Positions 38,362-52,332 of a stretch of 64,000 bases of DNA are shown here, one piece after another. Below the pieces are notes generated by a model that worked only from the letters and a program-made list of their open reading frames with translations, did not search any database and was not told where the DNA came from. Source of the DNA: Pseudomonas sp. p1(2021b). GTDB taxonomy: Bacteria; Pseudomonadota; Gammaproteobacteria; Pseudomonadales; Pseudomonadaceae. Where the stretch lies: positions 5,163,382 to 5,227,381 of the forward strand of contig NZ_CP083746.1 of the NCBI RefSeq assembly GCF_020151015.1, in the 5' to 3' direction. Position 1 is the first letter of the stretch, and every line of letters starts with the position of its first letter. The translations under genes and the position numbers were made by a program.

Positions 38362-39810
38362 TTACCAGGAAGAATCCCTATCCACCCAGCCGCGCTGTTC
38401 GAGCTGAGCCTGAAGGTCTTCGTCCTTCGAAAAATGCACGTTAGTTAACGCGCCGTCAGCAACCGGTACGACCGTACGACTCGGAGCCTTCGGCACCGAT
38501 TTTTCCTTTGCTAGAGGTGAAGGTGCTATTGCGGTCTGTGTAAGTAGCGAAAGATGAGCCCGGTCCGCCCGGCGAGCCAAGTCGTAGCTCATCATCTGAG
38601 CGATTTGGTCTTTTGTAGGCATCATGTCCTCGAAATCAGCAATCTGAAGAGGATCACCGCTTCGAAGGGCCTCGATGGGCTTGTGCAAAAGCCTCATTTG
38701 ATTGTCATACACCTGCTGAAGCACGGCTGGCGTAATGGCGTCGATTCCTTCCCAAATAACATGACGCTGCGCAAGCATAAGCAGTTTCGCTAGGAAATCT
38801 GTATTGCCCTGGGTGAGATCATAGATCTTGGACAGGAGGTCACTCGTCAGGGGAGCGCAAGATTCCGTCCAGTCATAGGCCCAGAGTTGGGACACCAAGT
38901 GATGCCAAAACGGATCGTCTTCGCTGAAACGGTCAAAGGCGATTGGTCCCATCCCCGCCGCTCTTCGGGCATTACGCAACACACCAGAAAAAAGCGGAAG
39001 CATTGCGTTGGTCCCTACATAGACAAGCGGAACGCCCGCATCATTGGATAAAGTTACGAAGAAATTCAGTAACTTTTCCCGATCCTGCCCCCCTCGCGAC
39101 GAGCAAAGATGCTGCATTTCATCAATTATCAAAGCACCGATAAAAAAGGTTTTGCACAGCTGACTGATGTGCTGGAGCATTACGCTGATGCTGTTGGCGG
39201 CACCGCCCCTGCGAGAGTATTTTTCGACACCTAACGCAGCGTCCAGTGCAGAGAAGAATGCTGCGCAAAAACCGCGCAACGAGCCATCGTGAGGGCACTC
39301 AATCTTTAGCCACACAACCTGGGTTTCGATGAGAATCGCGTCTTTATATCTGCTGTGACTGATCACCTGCGGATAAAGCCTTGCTATGGAATTAAGCGCT
39401 GTGGTCTTGCCCATACCACTCAAGCCAATCAGGGTCATCGTCTCAGCGGTGGACATGAATCCATGGCGCTTGGCATCTGCTGAGGAAGGCAATCGATGCC
39501 TAACAGATGAGGCCAACAGCGGATTGCGGCCCGAATAGCCGTAGCGGATCAGCTGGCTGAATAGGTCTTCGAGGCGCAAGTGGATTTCGAATGGAACCAC
39601 AACATCTTTGAGCCGGTTGATCCCATGGCCGCGAAGCTTCGGTGGCAACGCTCGTTCGGCCTCGTCGGGCTTCGGCGGAAGGTTCCCAACACGCCTCACC
39701 ACATCAACATCCGAGAGAATTCTAGGCAAGCATTCAATCAGCGGGTTGCCATCATATTGAGGCATGCCTGTAGGAATATATTCTGCGGGGGAGAAGGTCA
39801 AATCGTTCAT
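38362..39810 (-). CDS. tnsC: TnsC AAA+ transposition regulator
   Basis: This 482-residue AAA+ ATPase has a Walker A at about residues 129-137 (GLSGMGKTT) and a Walker B ALIIDEMQH followed by a sensor-like LVYVGTNAM. N- and C-terminal extensions are expected to contact TnsD and TnsAB. It bridges target selection and the transposase and gives target immunity. Its start overlaps the tnsB stop by 4 bp. Confidence 0.93.
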   Translation of the reverse strand: MNDLTFSPAEYIPTGMPQYDGNPLIECLPRILSDVDVVRRVGNLPPKPDEAERALPPKLRGHGINRLKDVVVPFEIHLRLEDLFSQLIRYGYSGRNPLLASSVRHRLPSSADAKRHGFMSTAETMTLIGLSGMGKTTALNSIARLYPQVISHSRYKDAILIETQVVWLKIECPHDGSLRGFCAAFFSALDAALGVEKYSRRGGAANSISVMLQHISQLCKTFFIGALIIDEMQHLCSSRGGQDREKLLNFFVTLSNDAGVPLVYVGTNAMLPLFSGVLRNARRAAGMGPIAFDRFSEDDPFWHHLVSQLWAYDWTESCAPLTSDLLSKIYDLTQGNTDFLAKLLMLAQRHVIWEGIDAITPAVLQQVYDNQMRLLHKPIEALRSGDPLQIADFEDMMPTKDQIAQMMSYDLARRADRAHLSLLTQTAIAPSPLAKEKSVPKAPSRTVVPVADGALTNVHFSKDEDLQAQLEQRGWVDRDSSW

Positions 39811-41975
39811 GTCTCTGTCTCGCTACCCTCGCTGACTACCAGTTTCAGAAACGCCGCGCTTCTTGTGGAACTGGGCCTGCCGGTGACTGGCCTAGAATTT
39901 TCTCCCGCAAGGGGCGTGTGATCCACAACGCGTAGCTGATTCAGATCAGCGGTATGGGAATCGCGCTCGGTCTGAGCTTCGGTCGCACGCTTGGCACGTT
40001 TGTCCCGCTTGAAATCTGCATTCGATTTCGGGTCACCCTGTGCGGCACGTTTGGCTTTGGCCCGGTCAAGGATTTCCTCTTGCCGCCCCCTTACCAGCGC
40101 CGCAGTATTGTCACTGTCATAACGGGCATCCGGCGATACTTGGTTCAAGACATGGACCATATCAAGAACCTCCTCCATACGGAGTCCACCATATTTCTGC
40201 CGTTGCTGCGGTACAATAGTTAAAGCCTCAAAACCTGCTTCGGACTTGATCCAACAATTTTCAATAGAGTTAGGATCGTAGAATACTCGAACATACTTCG
40301 TCCGCAGATTGTGTGAGCGCTCCAACCACTCCTCACGCAAGGCTGTTTGACATGTATATTGGACGCCTTGGAAAACAATACCGCCTCGACTGATACGACA
40401 CTCTTGAGAGGGCAGTAAAGCAATTTTCAACTCAGCCGGAGAAACCACTTTAGAATTGATAGGACTATTAGCTTTAGACCAATTCCAAACTGCTATAGGC
40501 GTCGCTTCTATACCGTCGGCAATCATCTCGCGACTTAATAGGTGTGGTATGCGTAGGCTCTTATTGTGCGCCAAGACCCCTACAATAACCATTTCTGTGA
40601 ACTCGTCGATATCCAAAATCGCATCGAGTTGGTAGTCCCTATCACCACGCTCCATTTTACGAGCATCTACTCCGCCTGGAACAAATTTCAAGTCCAGGTG
40701 TTCATTGATCAGACGGAAGCGGCTTTCGATGATCCCTTTCCAATCAGGCCTAAAGGGGGGCAAAATTTGCACCGCTAGTCCCAAGCTTTGCGACAGCGTT
40801 GCCCCAGCCTCACTTAGAAGTTCGGCCCGGTCAGCAACAATTTCGACTGGCAAGTGCGAGCACGGCCAGTCAGCCTCATCTATTTCAACATTGTATCGCT
40901 TGCAAAAATCGACCTTTGGGGTGCAAGCATTGTATATCGCGTGTCGAGCCCCATTCCAACTGGGACCCTCAAGGCCCACGTGAATCCCTACAATCATTCT
41001 AGTAAAGGTATCGACGACCACATAAAGTATGGGGCGTCCTATGAGCCATAGCCTGTTAACGCGATGCACTAAATATACATCAGCGATGGTGGAATCTATC
41101 TCATATCGATGGGTCGCACCCATCAGGCCTTGGGAAGCTGCGCCAACGATAGCACGATGATCTTTGTTGTATCGAACAGAACCGCCACGCACCTTAAGTT
41201 TATAAAGATCATCGAAAAAAAGCTTACCGTGATATCTGAGCTGGGTAGTAGTCGGGTAACTGCCGCGTACAATATTCCCTTTCGAGCCGTCTGGCAGAGT
41301 CTCTCTATAAAATTTGTTTAACATCCACTTATGTGCATCTTTCAGGGTGCCGCATTTGCCGCTAGCAACCCGCCCGTAAGCCAAACGGATATGAGAGAGA
41401 TGGCGCGGTTCGAGCGTGATAGCACCACCATCATTGACAACGACACCACGATACTTACGCGGCCTACCGGGGATAATGCCTGAGGATCGATCCTTTTTCT
41501 TTCCCCGACCACCGCAAGCACTAGTGTTCCATAGAAACGCGTTAGGTGTCTGCCCCATGCTCCAGTAGCGGTATAGAAGCCGGTATATCTGTTTACGCTC
41601 TACTCCTGCCTCTAGGGCATGCCTAGCAACCAGCTTTCCAAAACCCGGTCCAAGAATTTCCAAGGCGGAGCGATCTTCTACTAACCCTCTTATAAGGCTC
41701 CAGTTACGATTTCGGCTCGATTTTTCATTTTCACTAATTTCATCATCACTTCTGAGCAGATGTAAGGGCACCATTTCTCGACTTAAGATTGCGCGCCCTG
41801 CGTCAATATCGTCAATCAAAACGGACCGCTCGATCTGCCACGGCTTGCTGGGATTCGTACTCAGCTCAATCACAATTACAGAAGCATCATCTATGCCTAA
41901 AATCCGAACCGCTTTTTTTAGTAGGCTAGGTTCTTCGCCAGGAGTGACAATGCTGTTGATTTTAAGATCAAGCAT
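39807..41975 (-). CDS. tnsB: TnsB DDE transposase
   Basis: This 722-residue transposase of the retroviral-integrase superfamily has catalytic residues at Asp294 (YEIDSTIADVYL), Asp382 (IVADRAELL) and Glu417 (GIIESRF). The spacings of 88 and 35 residues are, to my knowledge, those of Tn7 TnsB. It binds the terminal repeats and cuts and joins the 3' ends. The C-terminal 100 residues are charged and probably contact TnsC. It overlaps tnsA by 8 bp and tnsC by 4 bp. Confidence 0.95.
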   Translation of the reverse strand: MLDLKINSIVTPGEEPSLLKKAVRILGIDDASVIVIELSTNPSKPWQIERSVLIDDIDAGRAILSREMVPLHLLRSDDEISENEKSSRNRNWSLIRGLVEDRSALEILGPGFGKLVARHALEAGVERKQIYRLLYRYWSMGQTPNAFLWNTSACGGRGKKKDRSSGIIPGRPRKYRGVVVNDGGAITLEPRHLSHIRLAYGRVASGKCGTLKDAHKWMLNKFYRETLPDGSKGNIVRGSYPTTTQLRYHGKLFFDDLYKLKVRGGSVRYNKDHRAIVGAASQGLMGATHRYEIDSTIADVYLVHRVNRLWLIGRPILYVVVDTFTRMIVGIHVGLEGPSWNGARHAIYNACTPKVDFCKRYNVEIDEADWPCSHLPVEIVADRAELLSEAGATLSQSLGLAVQILPPFRPDWKGIIESRFRLINEHLDLKFVPGGVDARKMERGDRDYQLDAILDIDEFTEMVIVGVLAHNKSLRIPHLLSREMIADGIEATPIAVWNWSKANSPINSKVVSPAELKIALLPSQECRISRGGIVFQGVQYTCQTALREEWLERSHNLRTKYVRVFYDPNSIENCWIKSEAGFEALTIVPQQRQKYGGLRMEEVLDMVHVLNQVSPDARYDSDNTAALVRGRQEEILDRAKAKRAAQGDPKSNADFKRDKRAKRATEAQTERDSHTADLNQLRVVDHTPLAGENSRPVTGRPSSTRSAAFLKLVVSEGSETET

Positions 41976-42867
41976 GATGGGAAACCTCGTTTGGCAGAGA
42001 CAAAGCCGCTGACCTTTGATTCGGCCATACGTGCAACGGCTGCGACATGCTTATTATTTTCGAGGTAAGATCTGACTCTAAACGACCGTTCCATAGCAGG
42101 TGATGGAAGAGGCGCTTTACCCCCATATATTCAATGTAAAGGTCACGAGACGCTTTATCCAAAAGAATTTTTAACGGTATTTGATCCGTCTTTGCCTCCT
42201 CAATGTATCCAAGCAAATTGCCGATGTTCTTCTCCGTCGGTAACGAGGGATGAATACTGGCGTATGTCCTGAGAATCTTGAGGTTCGCTAATTTTATCTT
42301 TGAGAGGTTTTCATGCAGGACCAGCTTCCAGTCCACCCCCCTCATTGCCCAGTATTTTTCTTCGATGGCTAGCTTTTCTGCTATTCGATTACGCGCCTGA
42401 AGATCAGCTTGCTCAAACTCTTTTCGGTATTTCACTGATCGAGCAGCTAGCCTTGTTTCGCCAGAGGAATCTAAGAAGGTAACGAGAAAGTCCGTCGTCA
42501 TAACGACAGGTATTTGCGTGCCAGGATATACAGGGTGGCGACAGTTAATACTTGAGGCAATTGCTTGGGTCTCAGCCTGTGTCAGCAGAGGATACTGCTC
42601 TCGGATATCGATGATCGAGGCATCGTGCTCAAGTACAGTTAAGTAATCTCGCTCTGCATTGGACAGCAGGTGGTGTGTGCGGTGAATTTTAACTCCCGCG
42701 ATCATATGAGAGACACCCTTTGATTTGATCTCCCACACTTTGATCCATGGCTTATAGGAATCTCTGACTCCACACCCACGACCCGATTGAATTTTCTTAT
42801 CTATTTTTGCCTGGGTCATCAGCTTGCGATGTGCAGCCTTGACCGGAGCTATGGGCATGGATGCCAT
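41968..42867 (-). CDS. tnsA: TnsA endonuclease subunit of transposase
   Basis: This 299-residue TnsA-family protein has an endonuclease active site visible as Glu72 (LLSNAERDYL), Asp126 (VVMTTDFLV) and Lys146 (ARSVKYRKEF). The order and spacing are close to Tn7 TnsA. It cuts the 5' ends, making transposition cut-and-paste together with TnsB. The C-terminal part (from about residue 170) is the winged domain that contacts TnsC. First gene of tnsABCD, about 175 bp inside the right end. Confidence 0.94.
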   Translation of the reverse strand: MASMPIAPVKAAHRKLMTQAKIDKKIQSGRGCGVRDSYKPWIKVWEIKSKGVSHMIAGVKIHRTHHLLSNAERDYLTVLEHDASIIDIREQYPLLTQAETQAIASSINCRHPVYPGTQIPVVMTTDFLVTFLDSSGETRLAARSVKYRKEFEQADLQARNRIAEKLAIEEKYWAMRGVDWKLVLHENLSKIKLANLKILRTYASIHPSLPTEKNIGNLLGYIEEAKTDQIPLKILLDKASRDLYIEYMGVKRLFHHLLWNGRLESDLTSKIISMSQPLHVWPNQRSAALSLPNEVSHHA

Positions 42868-43043
42868 TGTTCGAGTCGCTCAAAATTGGGCGACCCGCTC
42901 GACCGGGACGAGGACAGGTGTCGTGCACAGGGGACACCCCAGAGAGCGGGCTAAGCCAGGACAACAGTCACAGCGTTGGGTAGAGGATTGTCACCCGAAT
43001 CTCCAAGGCCTGGCTCCGGCCCGATGTGCGGTCAGAGCCTGCC

Positions 43044-43116
43044 TTGTGACAACCTTTATTACGTTGTGACAACCTTTATTGTTTTGTGACAACCTTTATT
43101 ATTCAAAAACAGCACA
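43044..43116. repeat. Tn7-type right end with three TnsB-site-like repeats
   Basis: TTGTGACAACCTTTATT occurs three times, at 43044, 43064 and 43084, with a strict 20-bp period. A last stretch ends ...AACAGCACA at 43116; read outward-in, the terminus begins TGTGCTGTTTTTG. Tandem TnsB sites at the end next to glmS are the pattern of Tn7 right ends. Confidence 0.85.
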
Positions 43117-43121
43117 ATGGG
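43117..43121. other. Likely 5-bp target duplication / attTn7 junction
   Basis: ATGGG follows the presumed terminus and lies 15 bp from the end of glmS. Tn7 elements duplicate 5 bp. The matching copy at the far end is outside the window, so the exact bases are inferred. Confidence 0.5.
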
Positions 43122-43136
43122 CTGCGAAGCAGCGCC

Positions 43137-44972
<1,836 letters not shown>

Positions 44973-44974
44973 GA

Positions 44975-45751
44975 TTATTGCTCCTGGCTGATCGCGGCGC
45001 AGATCAGGTTGATGCCGCGGGCTTGAATCTGTTCGCGTGCCTCCATCGGCAGGCGATCATCTGTAATGAGGGTGTTGACGCTGCCCCAAGGCAGCTCGAG
45101 GTTCGGGATCTTGCGCCCTACCTTGTCCGACTCGACCATGACGATCACTTCCCGCGCCACCTCTGCCATCACCCGGCTCAGGCCGAGCAACTCGTTGAAG
45201 GTGGTGGTACCACGAGCCAGGTCGATGCCATCGGCACCGATGAATAGCTGATCGAAGTCGTAAGAGCGTAGTACTTGCTCGGCGACCTGGCCCTGGAAGG
45301 ATTCAGAATGGGGGTCCCATGTGCCGCCGGTCATCAGCAGCACCGGTTCATGCTCGAGTTCGCTGATGGCGCGGGCCACGTTCAGGGAGTTGGTCATCAC
45401 CACCAGGCCAGGCTGGCGGCCCAGTTGGGGAATCATGGCAGCCGTGGTGCTGCCGCTGTCGATGATGATGCGCGCGTGTTCGCGGATACGCCCTACCGCC
45501 GCCTTGGCGATCGCCTGTTTGTGGCTGGACACCGGCTGCACGGTTTCCACCAGCATCTCCTGGGGGACGGGAATCGCGCCGCCATAGCGGCGCAGCAGCA
45601 GGCCGTTGGCTTCGAGCGCGGCCAGGTCCTTGCGGATGGTCACCTCGGAGGTTTCGAAACGCTTGGCCAAGGCGTCCACGCTCACCTCGCCCTGCTCGTT
45701 GAGCAAGGCCAGGATGTTGTGCCGACGTTGGGGGGTGTTTCGTTTCGACAT
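44975..45751 (-). CDS. DeoR-family transcriptional regulator between glmU and glmS
   Basis: This 258-residue protein has an N-terminal DeoR winged helix ([40 protein letters not shown]) and a sugar-phosphate-binding C-terminal domain ([34 protein letters not shown]). The start at 45751 ([10 protein letters not shown]) fits the family; a start at 45790 would add 13 residues. Its place between glmU and glmS suggests control of amino-sugar synthesis. The effector is not known from sequence. Confidence 0.88.
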   Translation of the reverse strand: MSKRNTPQRRHNILALLNEQGEVSVDALAKRFETSEVTIRKDLAALEANGLLLRRYGGAIPVPQEMLVETVQPVSSHKQAIAKAAVGRIREHARIIIDSGSTTAAMIPQLGRQPGLVVMTNSLNVARAISELEHEPVLLMTGGTWDPHSESFQGQVAEQVLRSYDFDQLFIGADGIDLARGTTTFNELLGLSRVMAEVAREVIVMVESDKVGRKIPNLELPWGSVNTLITDDRLPMEAREQIQARGINLICAAISQEQ

Positions 45752-45840
45752 TTCGGGCTTAAGTTTCGATTCGAAAGATAATGGTTGCAATCAAAACCTA
45801 AGATGAGGGATTCGTCAAGCGATCTGCGCTTTTAGGTCCA

Positions 45841-45890
45841 GGGGCTGCTCTGCAGCCCTTTCACGGCGCGAGGCCGCTCCTACGGGAATC
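45841..45890. repeat. REP-like intergenic repeat
   Basis: GGGGCTGCTCTGCAGCCC and the following GGCGCGAGGCCGCTCCTACG look like the REP elements scattered between genes of the P. putida group. The short hairpin after glmS (43121-43136) may be part of another, cut by the transposon. Confidence 0.4.
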
Positions 45891-45903
45891 CGAAAAAACA
45901 AAA

Positions 45904-45927
45904 GCCGGCTTATTCACATAAGCCGGC
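45904..45927 (-). terminator. Terminator after glmU
   Basis: A 10-bp stem, GCCGGCTTAT / ATAAGCCGGC, has a 4-base loop and a T-rich run on the minus strand, 26 bp past the glmU stop codon. Confidence 0.85.
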
Positions 45928-45952
45928 CTGTGCATAACTGATTGTGGATAAA

Positions 45953-47320
45953 TCAGTCCTTCTTGATTTTCTCCGGCCGCTTCCAGCCGTCGATGTTGCG
46001 CTGGCGTGCACGACCAACCGCCAGCTGCCCAGCTTCAACGGCCTGGGTAATGGTCGAACCGGCAGCCGTAGTGGCGCCGGCGTGAATTTCCACAGGTGCG
46101 ACCAGCGAATTGTTCGAACCGATGAACACGTCCTCGCCCATCACGGTCTTGAACTTGTTGGCGCCATCGTAGTTGCAGGTAATGGTGCCTGCGCCGATGT
46201 TGGTGCGCGCGCCGACCTCAGCGTCGCCCAGATAAGTCAGGTGACCAGCCTTGGCGCCCTCGCCTAGGTGGGCGTTCTTCAGTTCGACGAAGTTACCCAC
46301 ATGGGCCTTGGCCTCCAGCACGCTGCCCGGACGCAGGCGGGCGAATGGGCCGGCATCGCTGCCCTCTCCCATCACAGCACCTTCAAGGTGGCTGTTAGCC
46401 TTGATGATCGCGCCCTTGCGCAGGGTGCTGTTCTTGATGACGCAGTTCGGGCCGATCTGGACGTCGTCCTCGATCACCACCTTGCCCTCGAGGATCACGT
46501 TGATATCGATCAGCACATCGCGACCAACGGTCACTTCACCCCGCACATCGAAGCGCGAGGGGTCGCGCAAGGTCACACCCTGGGCCATCAGGCGACGGCC
46601 TTCGCGCAACTGATAGTGCCGTTCCAGCTCGGACAGCTGGCGACGGTCGTTGGCGCCCTGCACTTCCATCGGGTCGTGGGGCTGTTCGGTGGCGACCACC
46701 AGTCCATCGGCCACGGCCATGGCGATCACGTCGGTGAGGTAGTACTCGCCCTGGGCATTGTTATTGGACAGGCGGCCCATCCAGTCGGCCAGGCGCGCCG
46801 CAGGCAGAGCGAGGATGCCGGTGTTGCCTTCCTTGATCGCCTTCTGCGCTTCGCTGGCATCCTTGTGCTCGACGATGGCCGCCACCTGGCCCTGTTCGTC
46901 GCGAACGATACGGCCGTAACCCGTCGGGTCCTCGAGGTTGACAGTCAGCAGGCCCAGCTGGCGGTCGCTGGCCTTGGCCAGCAAGCGCTGCAGGGTTTCT
47001 ACCTCGATCAGCGGTACATCACCATAGAGCACCAGCACGGTGTCTGCGGTAATCGCCGGCAGCGCCTGGGCCACCGCATGGCCGGTACCCAATTGTTTGT
47101 CCTGCATGACGAAGTTCAGGTCGTCCGCAGCCAGGCGCTCGCGTACTTGTTCCGCCCCATGGCCGATGACCACGTGGATACCCTTGGGCTGCAGCTGGCG
47201 AGCGCTGTGGATAACATGGCCCAGCATGGAGTTGCCGGCGACCGGGTGCAGTACCTTGGGCAACGCCGAACGCATGCGGGTGCCTTGGCCGGCGGCGAGA
47301 ATAACGATATCGAGAGACAT
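45953..47320 (-). CDS. glmU: Bifunctional UDP-GlcNAc synthesis enzyme GlmU
   Basis: This 455-residue protein has an N-terminal uridyltransferase ([20 protein letters not shown]) and a C-terminal left-handed beta-helix acetyltransferase with hexapeptide repeats ([18 protein letters not shown], [19 protein letters not shown]). It acetylates glucosamine-1-phosphate and couples it to UTP to give UDP-GlcNAc. Length and domains are as usual. It lies between atpC and the DeoR-type gene, separated from each by a terminator. Confidence 0.97.
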   Translation of the reverse strand: MSLDIVILAAGQGTRMRSALPKVLHPVAGNSMLGHVIHSARQLQPKGIHVVIGHGAEQVRERLAADDLNFVMQDKQLGTGHAVAQALPAITADTVLVLYGDVPLIEVETLQRLLAKASDRQLGLLTVNLEDPTGYGRIVRDEQGQVAAIVEHKDASEAQKAIKEGNTGILALPAARLADWMGRLSNNNAQGEYYLTDVIAMAVADGLVVATEQPHDPMEVQGANDRRQLSELERHYQLREGRRLMAQGVTLRDPSRFDVRGEVTVGRDVLIDINVILEGKVVIEDDVQIGPNCVIKNSTLRKGAIIKANSHLEGAVMGEGSDAGPFARLRPGSVLEAKAHVGNFVELKNAHLGEGAKAGHLTYLGDAEVGARTNIGAGTITCNYDGANKFKTVMGEDVFIGSNNSLVAPVEIHAGATTAAGSTITQAVEAGQLAVGRARQRNIDGWKRPEKIKKD

Positions 47321-47380
47321 TGACTGGCTACCAATCCTGGGCGGTCAGTGGCATGACCGTGTTATGGGGATTCAAAAAAG

Positions 47381-47409
47381 AAAAAGGGTAGCCGATGGCT
47401 ACCCTTTTT
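47381..47409 (-). terminator. Terminator of atp operon
   Basis: A 13-bp perfect stem, AAAAAGGGTAGCC / GGCTACCCTTTTT, has a 3-base loop. On the minus strand it is followed by a further T-rich run, 26 bp past the atpC stop codon. Confidence 0.92.
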
Positions 47410-47434
47410 CTCAATCTGCATGAAGCCTGCGGTA

Positions 47435-47860
47435 TCAACCGCCGAACTTCTTGCGGATCTGCTGGACGGTACGCAGCTGGGCTGCGGCCTCGGCCAGACG
47501 TGCGGATGCGGCACTGTAGTCGAAATCCGCGCCTTTCTCATGCAGGGCCTTCTCAGCAGCCTTGACGGCATCCTGAGCGGAGGCTTCGTCCAGGTCGGCT
47601 GCACGCTGCACGGTGTCGGCGAGAACCTTGACCATGTTCGGCTGCACTTCCAGGAAGCCACCGGAGATGTAGAACACCTCGCGTTCGCCACCCTGCTTGG
47701 TCAGCGTGATCGGACCAGGCTTGAGATTGGTGATCAGCGGCGCGTGGCCTGGAGCGATACCCAGATCGCCCAGGTTGCCGTGCGCTACTACCATCTCGAC
47801 CAGGCCGGAGAAGATTTCTCCTTCCGCGCTGACGATATCGCAATGGACTGTCATAGCCAT
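47435..47860 (-). CDS. atpC: ATP synthase epsilon subunit
   Basis: This 141-residue subunit of the F1 central stalk has an N-terminal beta-sandwich ([34 protein letters not shown]) and a C-terminal helical hairpin ending IRKKFGG. It couples rotation and inhibits ATP hydrolysis. GAGG at 7 bp supports the start at 47860. Last gene of the atp operon, ahead of the terminator at 47381. Confidence 0.97.
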   Translation of the reverse strand: MAMTVHCDIVSAEGEIFSGLVEMVVAHGNLGDLGIAPGHAPLITNLKPGPITLTKQGGEREVFYISGGFLEVQPNMVKVLADTVQRAADLDEASAQDAVKAAEKALHEKGADFDYSAASARLAEAAAQLRTVQQIRKKFGG

Positions 47861-47904
47861 CTGCTTGCCTCAACCTGATTAGCGCCCCTTGCGGGGCGCC
47901 GGGA

Positions 47905-49308
<1,404 letters not shown>

Positions 49309-50169
49309 TTAAACCGCGGCAGCGCCGCCGACGATTTCCGAGATCTCCTGGGTGATCGCAGCCTGACGCGCCTTGTTGTAGATCAGCTGGAGTTCGCTGA
49401 TCAGGTCACCGGCGTTGTCTGTGGCGTTCTTCATGGCGATCATCCGGGCCGCTTGTTCAGCAGCGTTGTTCTCGACCACCGCCTGGTACACCTGCGACTC
49501 CACGTAACGCACCATCAAGCCGTCCAGCAGCTCTTTTGCGTCGGGTTCGTACAGGTAGTCCCAGTGATGCTTGAGATCCTGATCCGGGGTTGCCACCAAC
49601 GGTACCAATTGCTCGACCGTCGGCTTTTGGGTCATGGTGTTGATGAACTTGTTCGAAACCACCGAGAGGCGATCGATACGGCCGTCCAGGTAGGCGTCCA
49701 GCATCACCTTGACGGAGCCGATCAAATCGTTGATCGATGGCTCTTCGCCCAGGTGGCTGATCGCGGCTACGACGTTGCCGCCAAAGTTGCGGAAGAAAGC
49801 CGCACCCTTGCTGCCGATCACGCACAGGTCGATTTCCACGCCCTGTTCGCGGTTTTCGTTCATGTCCTTGACCAGGGCCTTGAACAGGTTGGTGTTCAAG
49901 CCACCGCACAGACCACGGTCACTGCTCACCACGATATAACCGGCACGCTTTACAGGGCGCTCGATCATGAACGGGTGGCGGTATTCCGGGTTGGCGTTGG
50001 CCAGATGACCGATCACCTGGCGGATACGCTCCGCGTAAGGACGGCTAGCAGCCATGCGCAGTTGAGCCTTGCGCATCTTGCTGACCGCCACTTTCTCCAT
50101 GGCGCTGGTAATTTTTTGCGTGCTTTTGATGCTCGCAATCTTACTGCGAATCTCTTTTGCGCCTGCCAT
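49309..50169 (-). CDS. atpG: ATP synthase gamma subunit
   Basis: This 286-residue rotor shaft subunit has long coiled-coil N- and C-terminal helices ([20 protein letters not shown] at the start, [15 protein letters not shown] at the end) and the conserved [12 protein letters not shown] segment. It transmits rotation from the c-ring to the alpha/beta hexamer. Lies between atpA and atpD with normal spacing. Confidence 0.98.
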   Translation of the reverse strand: MAGAKEIRSKIASIKSTQKITSAMEKVAVSKMRKAQLRMAASRPYAERIRQVIGHLANANPEYRHPFMIERPVKRAGYIVVSSDRGLCGGLNTNLFKALVKDMNENREQGVEIDLCVIGSKGAAFFRNFGGNVVAAISHLGEEPSINDLIGSVKVMLDAYLDGRIDRLSVVSNKFINTMTQKPTVEQLVPLVATPDQDLKHHWDYLYEPDAKELLDGLMVRYVESQVYQAVVENNAAEQAARMIAMKNATDNAGDLISELQLIYNKARQAAITQEISEIVGGAAAV

Positions 50170-50217
50170 GTATCACCTATCAGGTTAGCAAGCGGGGGCC
50201 AGGGCCCCCGCTGCGGC

Positions 50218-51762
50218 TTACCAGGTCTGGGTGGCCTTGAACTTCTCGATACCGGCTTTGATGCCAGCGTCGATTTCGTCGTTGAAGTCACCCTTCACGT
50301 TGATCTTCGCCATCAGTTCGGCGTGATCACGGTGGAAGTAGGCGATCAGTGCTTGCTCGAAGCTACCGACCTTGGAGACTTCTACGTCGGTCAGGAAGCC
50401 ACGCTCAGCGGCGTACAGCGACAGCGCCATGTCCGCGATGGACATCGGAGCGTACTGCTTCTGCTTCATCAGCTCGGTAACGCGCTGACCATGCTCCAGC
50501 TGCTTGCGGGTAGCCTCGTCCAGGTCAGAAGCGAACTGGGCGAATGCCGCCAGTTCACGGTACTGAGCCAGAGCGGTACGGATACCACCGGACAGCTTCT
50601 TGATGATCTTGGTCTGAGCGGCACCACCTACGCGGGATACCGAAACACCGGCGTTCACTGCAGGGCGGATGCCCGAGTTGAACATGGCCGATTCCAGGAA
50701 GATCTGACCGTCGGTGATCGAGATCACGTTGGTCGGAACGAACGCGGAAACGTCGCCAGCCTGGGTTTCGATGATCGGCAGCGCGGTCAGGGAACCGGTC
50801 TTGCCAGTTACAGCACCGTTGGTGAACTTCTCGACGTACTCTTCGGAAACGCGCGATGCACGCTCCAGCAGACGGGAGTGGAGATAGAACACGTCGCCTG
50901 GGTACGCTTCACGTCCTGGTGGACGGCGCAGCAGCAGGGAGATCTGACGGTAGGCAACGGCCTGCTTGGACAGGTCATCGTAAACGATCAGTGCGTCTTC
51001 ACCGCGGTCACGGAAGTATTCGCCCATGGTGCAGCCGGCGTACGGAGCCAGGAACTGCAGTGCGGCGGATTCCGAGGCGCTGGCGGCAACAACGATGGTG
51101 TTGGCCAGGGCGCCGGCTTCTTCCAGCTTGCGAACGACGTTGGCGATGGTCGACTGCTTCTGGCCGACGGCCACGTAGACGCAGAAGATGCCGCTGTCTT
51201 TCTGGTTGATGATCGCGTCGACCGCCATGGCAGTCTTACCGATCTGACGGTCACCGATGATCAGCTCGCGCTGGCCACGGCCAACCGGGATCATGGCGTC
51301 GACCGACTTGTAGCCGGTCTGTACAGGCTGGTCTACCGACTTACGCCAGATAACGCCCGGAGCGACCTTTTCGACCGCGTCGGTTTCGGTGGTGGTCAGA
51401 GGACCTTTACCATCGATCGGGTTGCCCAGCGCGTCAACGACGCGGCCCAGCAGGCCCTTGCCGACCGGCACTTCGAGGATACGACCGGTGCACTTGGCGC
51501 TCATGCCCTCGGCGAGGGAGGTGTACGCACCCAGTACCACCGCACCTACGGAGTCTTGCTCCAGGTTCAGTGCCATACCGTATACGCCGCCCGGGAACTC
51601 GATCATTTCGCCGTACATGACGTCGGCCAGACCGTGGATCCGCACGATACCGTCGGAAACGCTTACGACGGTACCTTCGTTACGGGCTTGGGAGCCGACA
51701 TCGAGCTTCTCGATGCGACCCTTGATGATTTCACTAATTTCGGAAGGATTGAGTTGCTGCAT
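50218..51762 (-). CDS. atpA: ATP synthase alpha subunit
   Basis: This 514-residue non-catalytic nucleotide-binding F1 subunit has a P-loop [15 protein letters not shown], the signature [17 protein letters not shown] and an N-terminus ([20 protein letters not shown]) that contacts delta. Complete. It lies 21 bp after atpH. Confidence 0.98.
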   Translation of the reverse strand: MQQLNPSEISEIIKGRIEKLDVGSQARNEGTVVSVSDGIVRIHGLADVMYGEMIEFPGGVYGMALNLEQDSVGAVVLGAYTSLAEGMSAKCTGRILEVPVGKGLLGRVVDALGNPIDGKGPLTTTETDAVEKVAPGVIWRKSVDQPVQTGYKSVDAMIPVGRGQRELIIGDRQIGKTAMAVDAIINQKDSGIFCVYVAVGQKQSTIANVVRKLEEAGALANTIVVAASASESAALQFLAPYAGCTMGEYFRDRGEDALIVYDDLSKQAVAYRQISLLLRRPPGREAYPGDVFYLHSRLLERASRVSEEYVEKFTNGAVTGKTGSLTALPIIETQAGDVSAFVPTNVISITDGQIFLESAMFNSGIRPAVNAGVSVSRVGGAAQTKIIKKLSGGIRTALAQYRELAAFAQFASDLDEATRKQLEHGQRVTELMKQKQYAPMSIADMALSLYAAERGFLTDVEVSKVGSFEQALIAYFHRDHAELMAKINVKGDFNDEIDAGIKAGIEKFKATQTW

Positions 51763-51783
51763 TGCTCTGCTGCCCCTTCAAAC

Positions 51784-52320
51784 TCAAGATTTCAATGCTT
51801 CGGCCAGTTTCGCGATCTTGCCGCGAACCGAGCCATCGATTACCAGGTCGCCGGCGCGGATGACGACGCCGCCGATCAGGCTGGCATCCTCCGACGCGTG
51901 CAGGCGCACTTCCCGGCTGAGCCGTGCACTGAGAACCTTGGCGAGTTTGTCTTGCTGTTCTTGGTTCAACGCAAAAGCACTGGTGACTTCCACGTCCACG
52001 GACTTCTCTTGCTCGGCCTTGTACAGGTCGAACAGAGCCGCAATCTCCGGCAGAAGCAGGAGACGGTCGTTTTCCGCGGCAACATGAATGAAATTCTGTG
52101 CCTGTGCATCGAACTTGTCACCGCAGACTTCAATGAATGCGGCGGCCTTTTCTGCGCTTGTCAGTCGCGGGGCCTTGAGCAGGCGCTGCATGGTGTCGTC
52201 TTCCGACACCGCAGCAGCCAGGCCGAGCATGGCTGACCAATTGGCCAGTTGCTGATGGGCCTGGGCATGCTCAAAGGCAGCCTTAGCGTAAGGTCGGGCC
52301 AACGTGGTCAGTTCTGCCAT
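51784..52320 (-). CDS. atpH: ATP synthase delta subunit
   Basis: This 178-residue OSCP/delta subunit links F1 to the peripheral stalk. It has an N-terminal helical bundle starting [20 protein letters not shown] and the conserved C-terminal [20 protein letters not shown]. Lies 12 bp after atpF. Confidence 0.97.
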   Translation of the reverse strand: MAELTTLARPYAKAAFEHAQAHQQLANWSAMLGLAAAVSEDDTMQRLLKAPRLTSAEKAAAFIEVCGDKFDAQAQNFIHVAAENDRLLLLPEIAALFDLYKAEQEKSVDVEVTSAFALNQEQQDKLAKVLSARLSREVRLHASEDASLIGGVVIRAGDLVIDGSVRGKIAKLAEALKS

Positions 52321-52332
52321 GATCGCCCTCGC

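Noticed and set aside
43044..43100. The three 17-bp repeats as a CRISPR remnant
   Set aside because: The units are separated by only 3 bp and sit at the transposon end, which fits TnsB sites and leaves no room for spacers.
35964..43116. CRISPR array or Cas genes that could guide the second TniQ
   Set aside because: No regularly spaced repeats other than the terminal 20-bp repeats and the copA repeat were seen, and no Cas-like protein is encoded.
49453..52236. A 927-codon open frame on the plus strand across atpG, atpA and atpH
   Set aside because: It is antisense to three intact, well-conserved ATP synthase genes. Long antisense frames are expected in high-G+C codon usage, and its product resembles no family.
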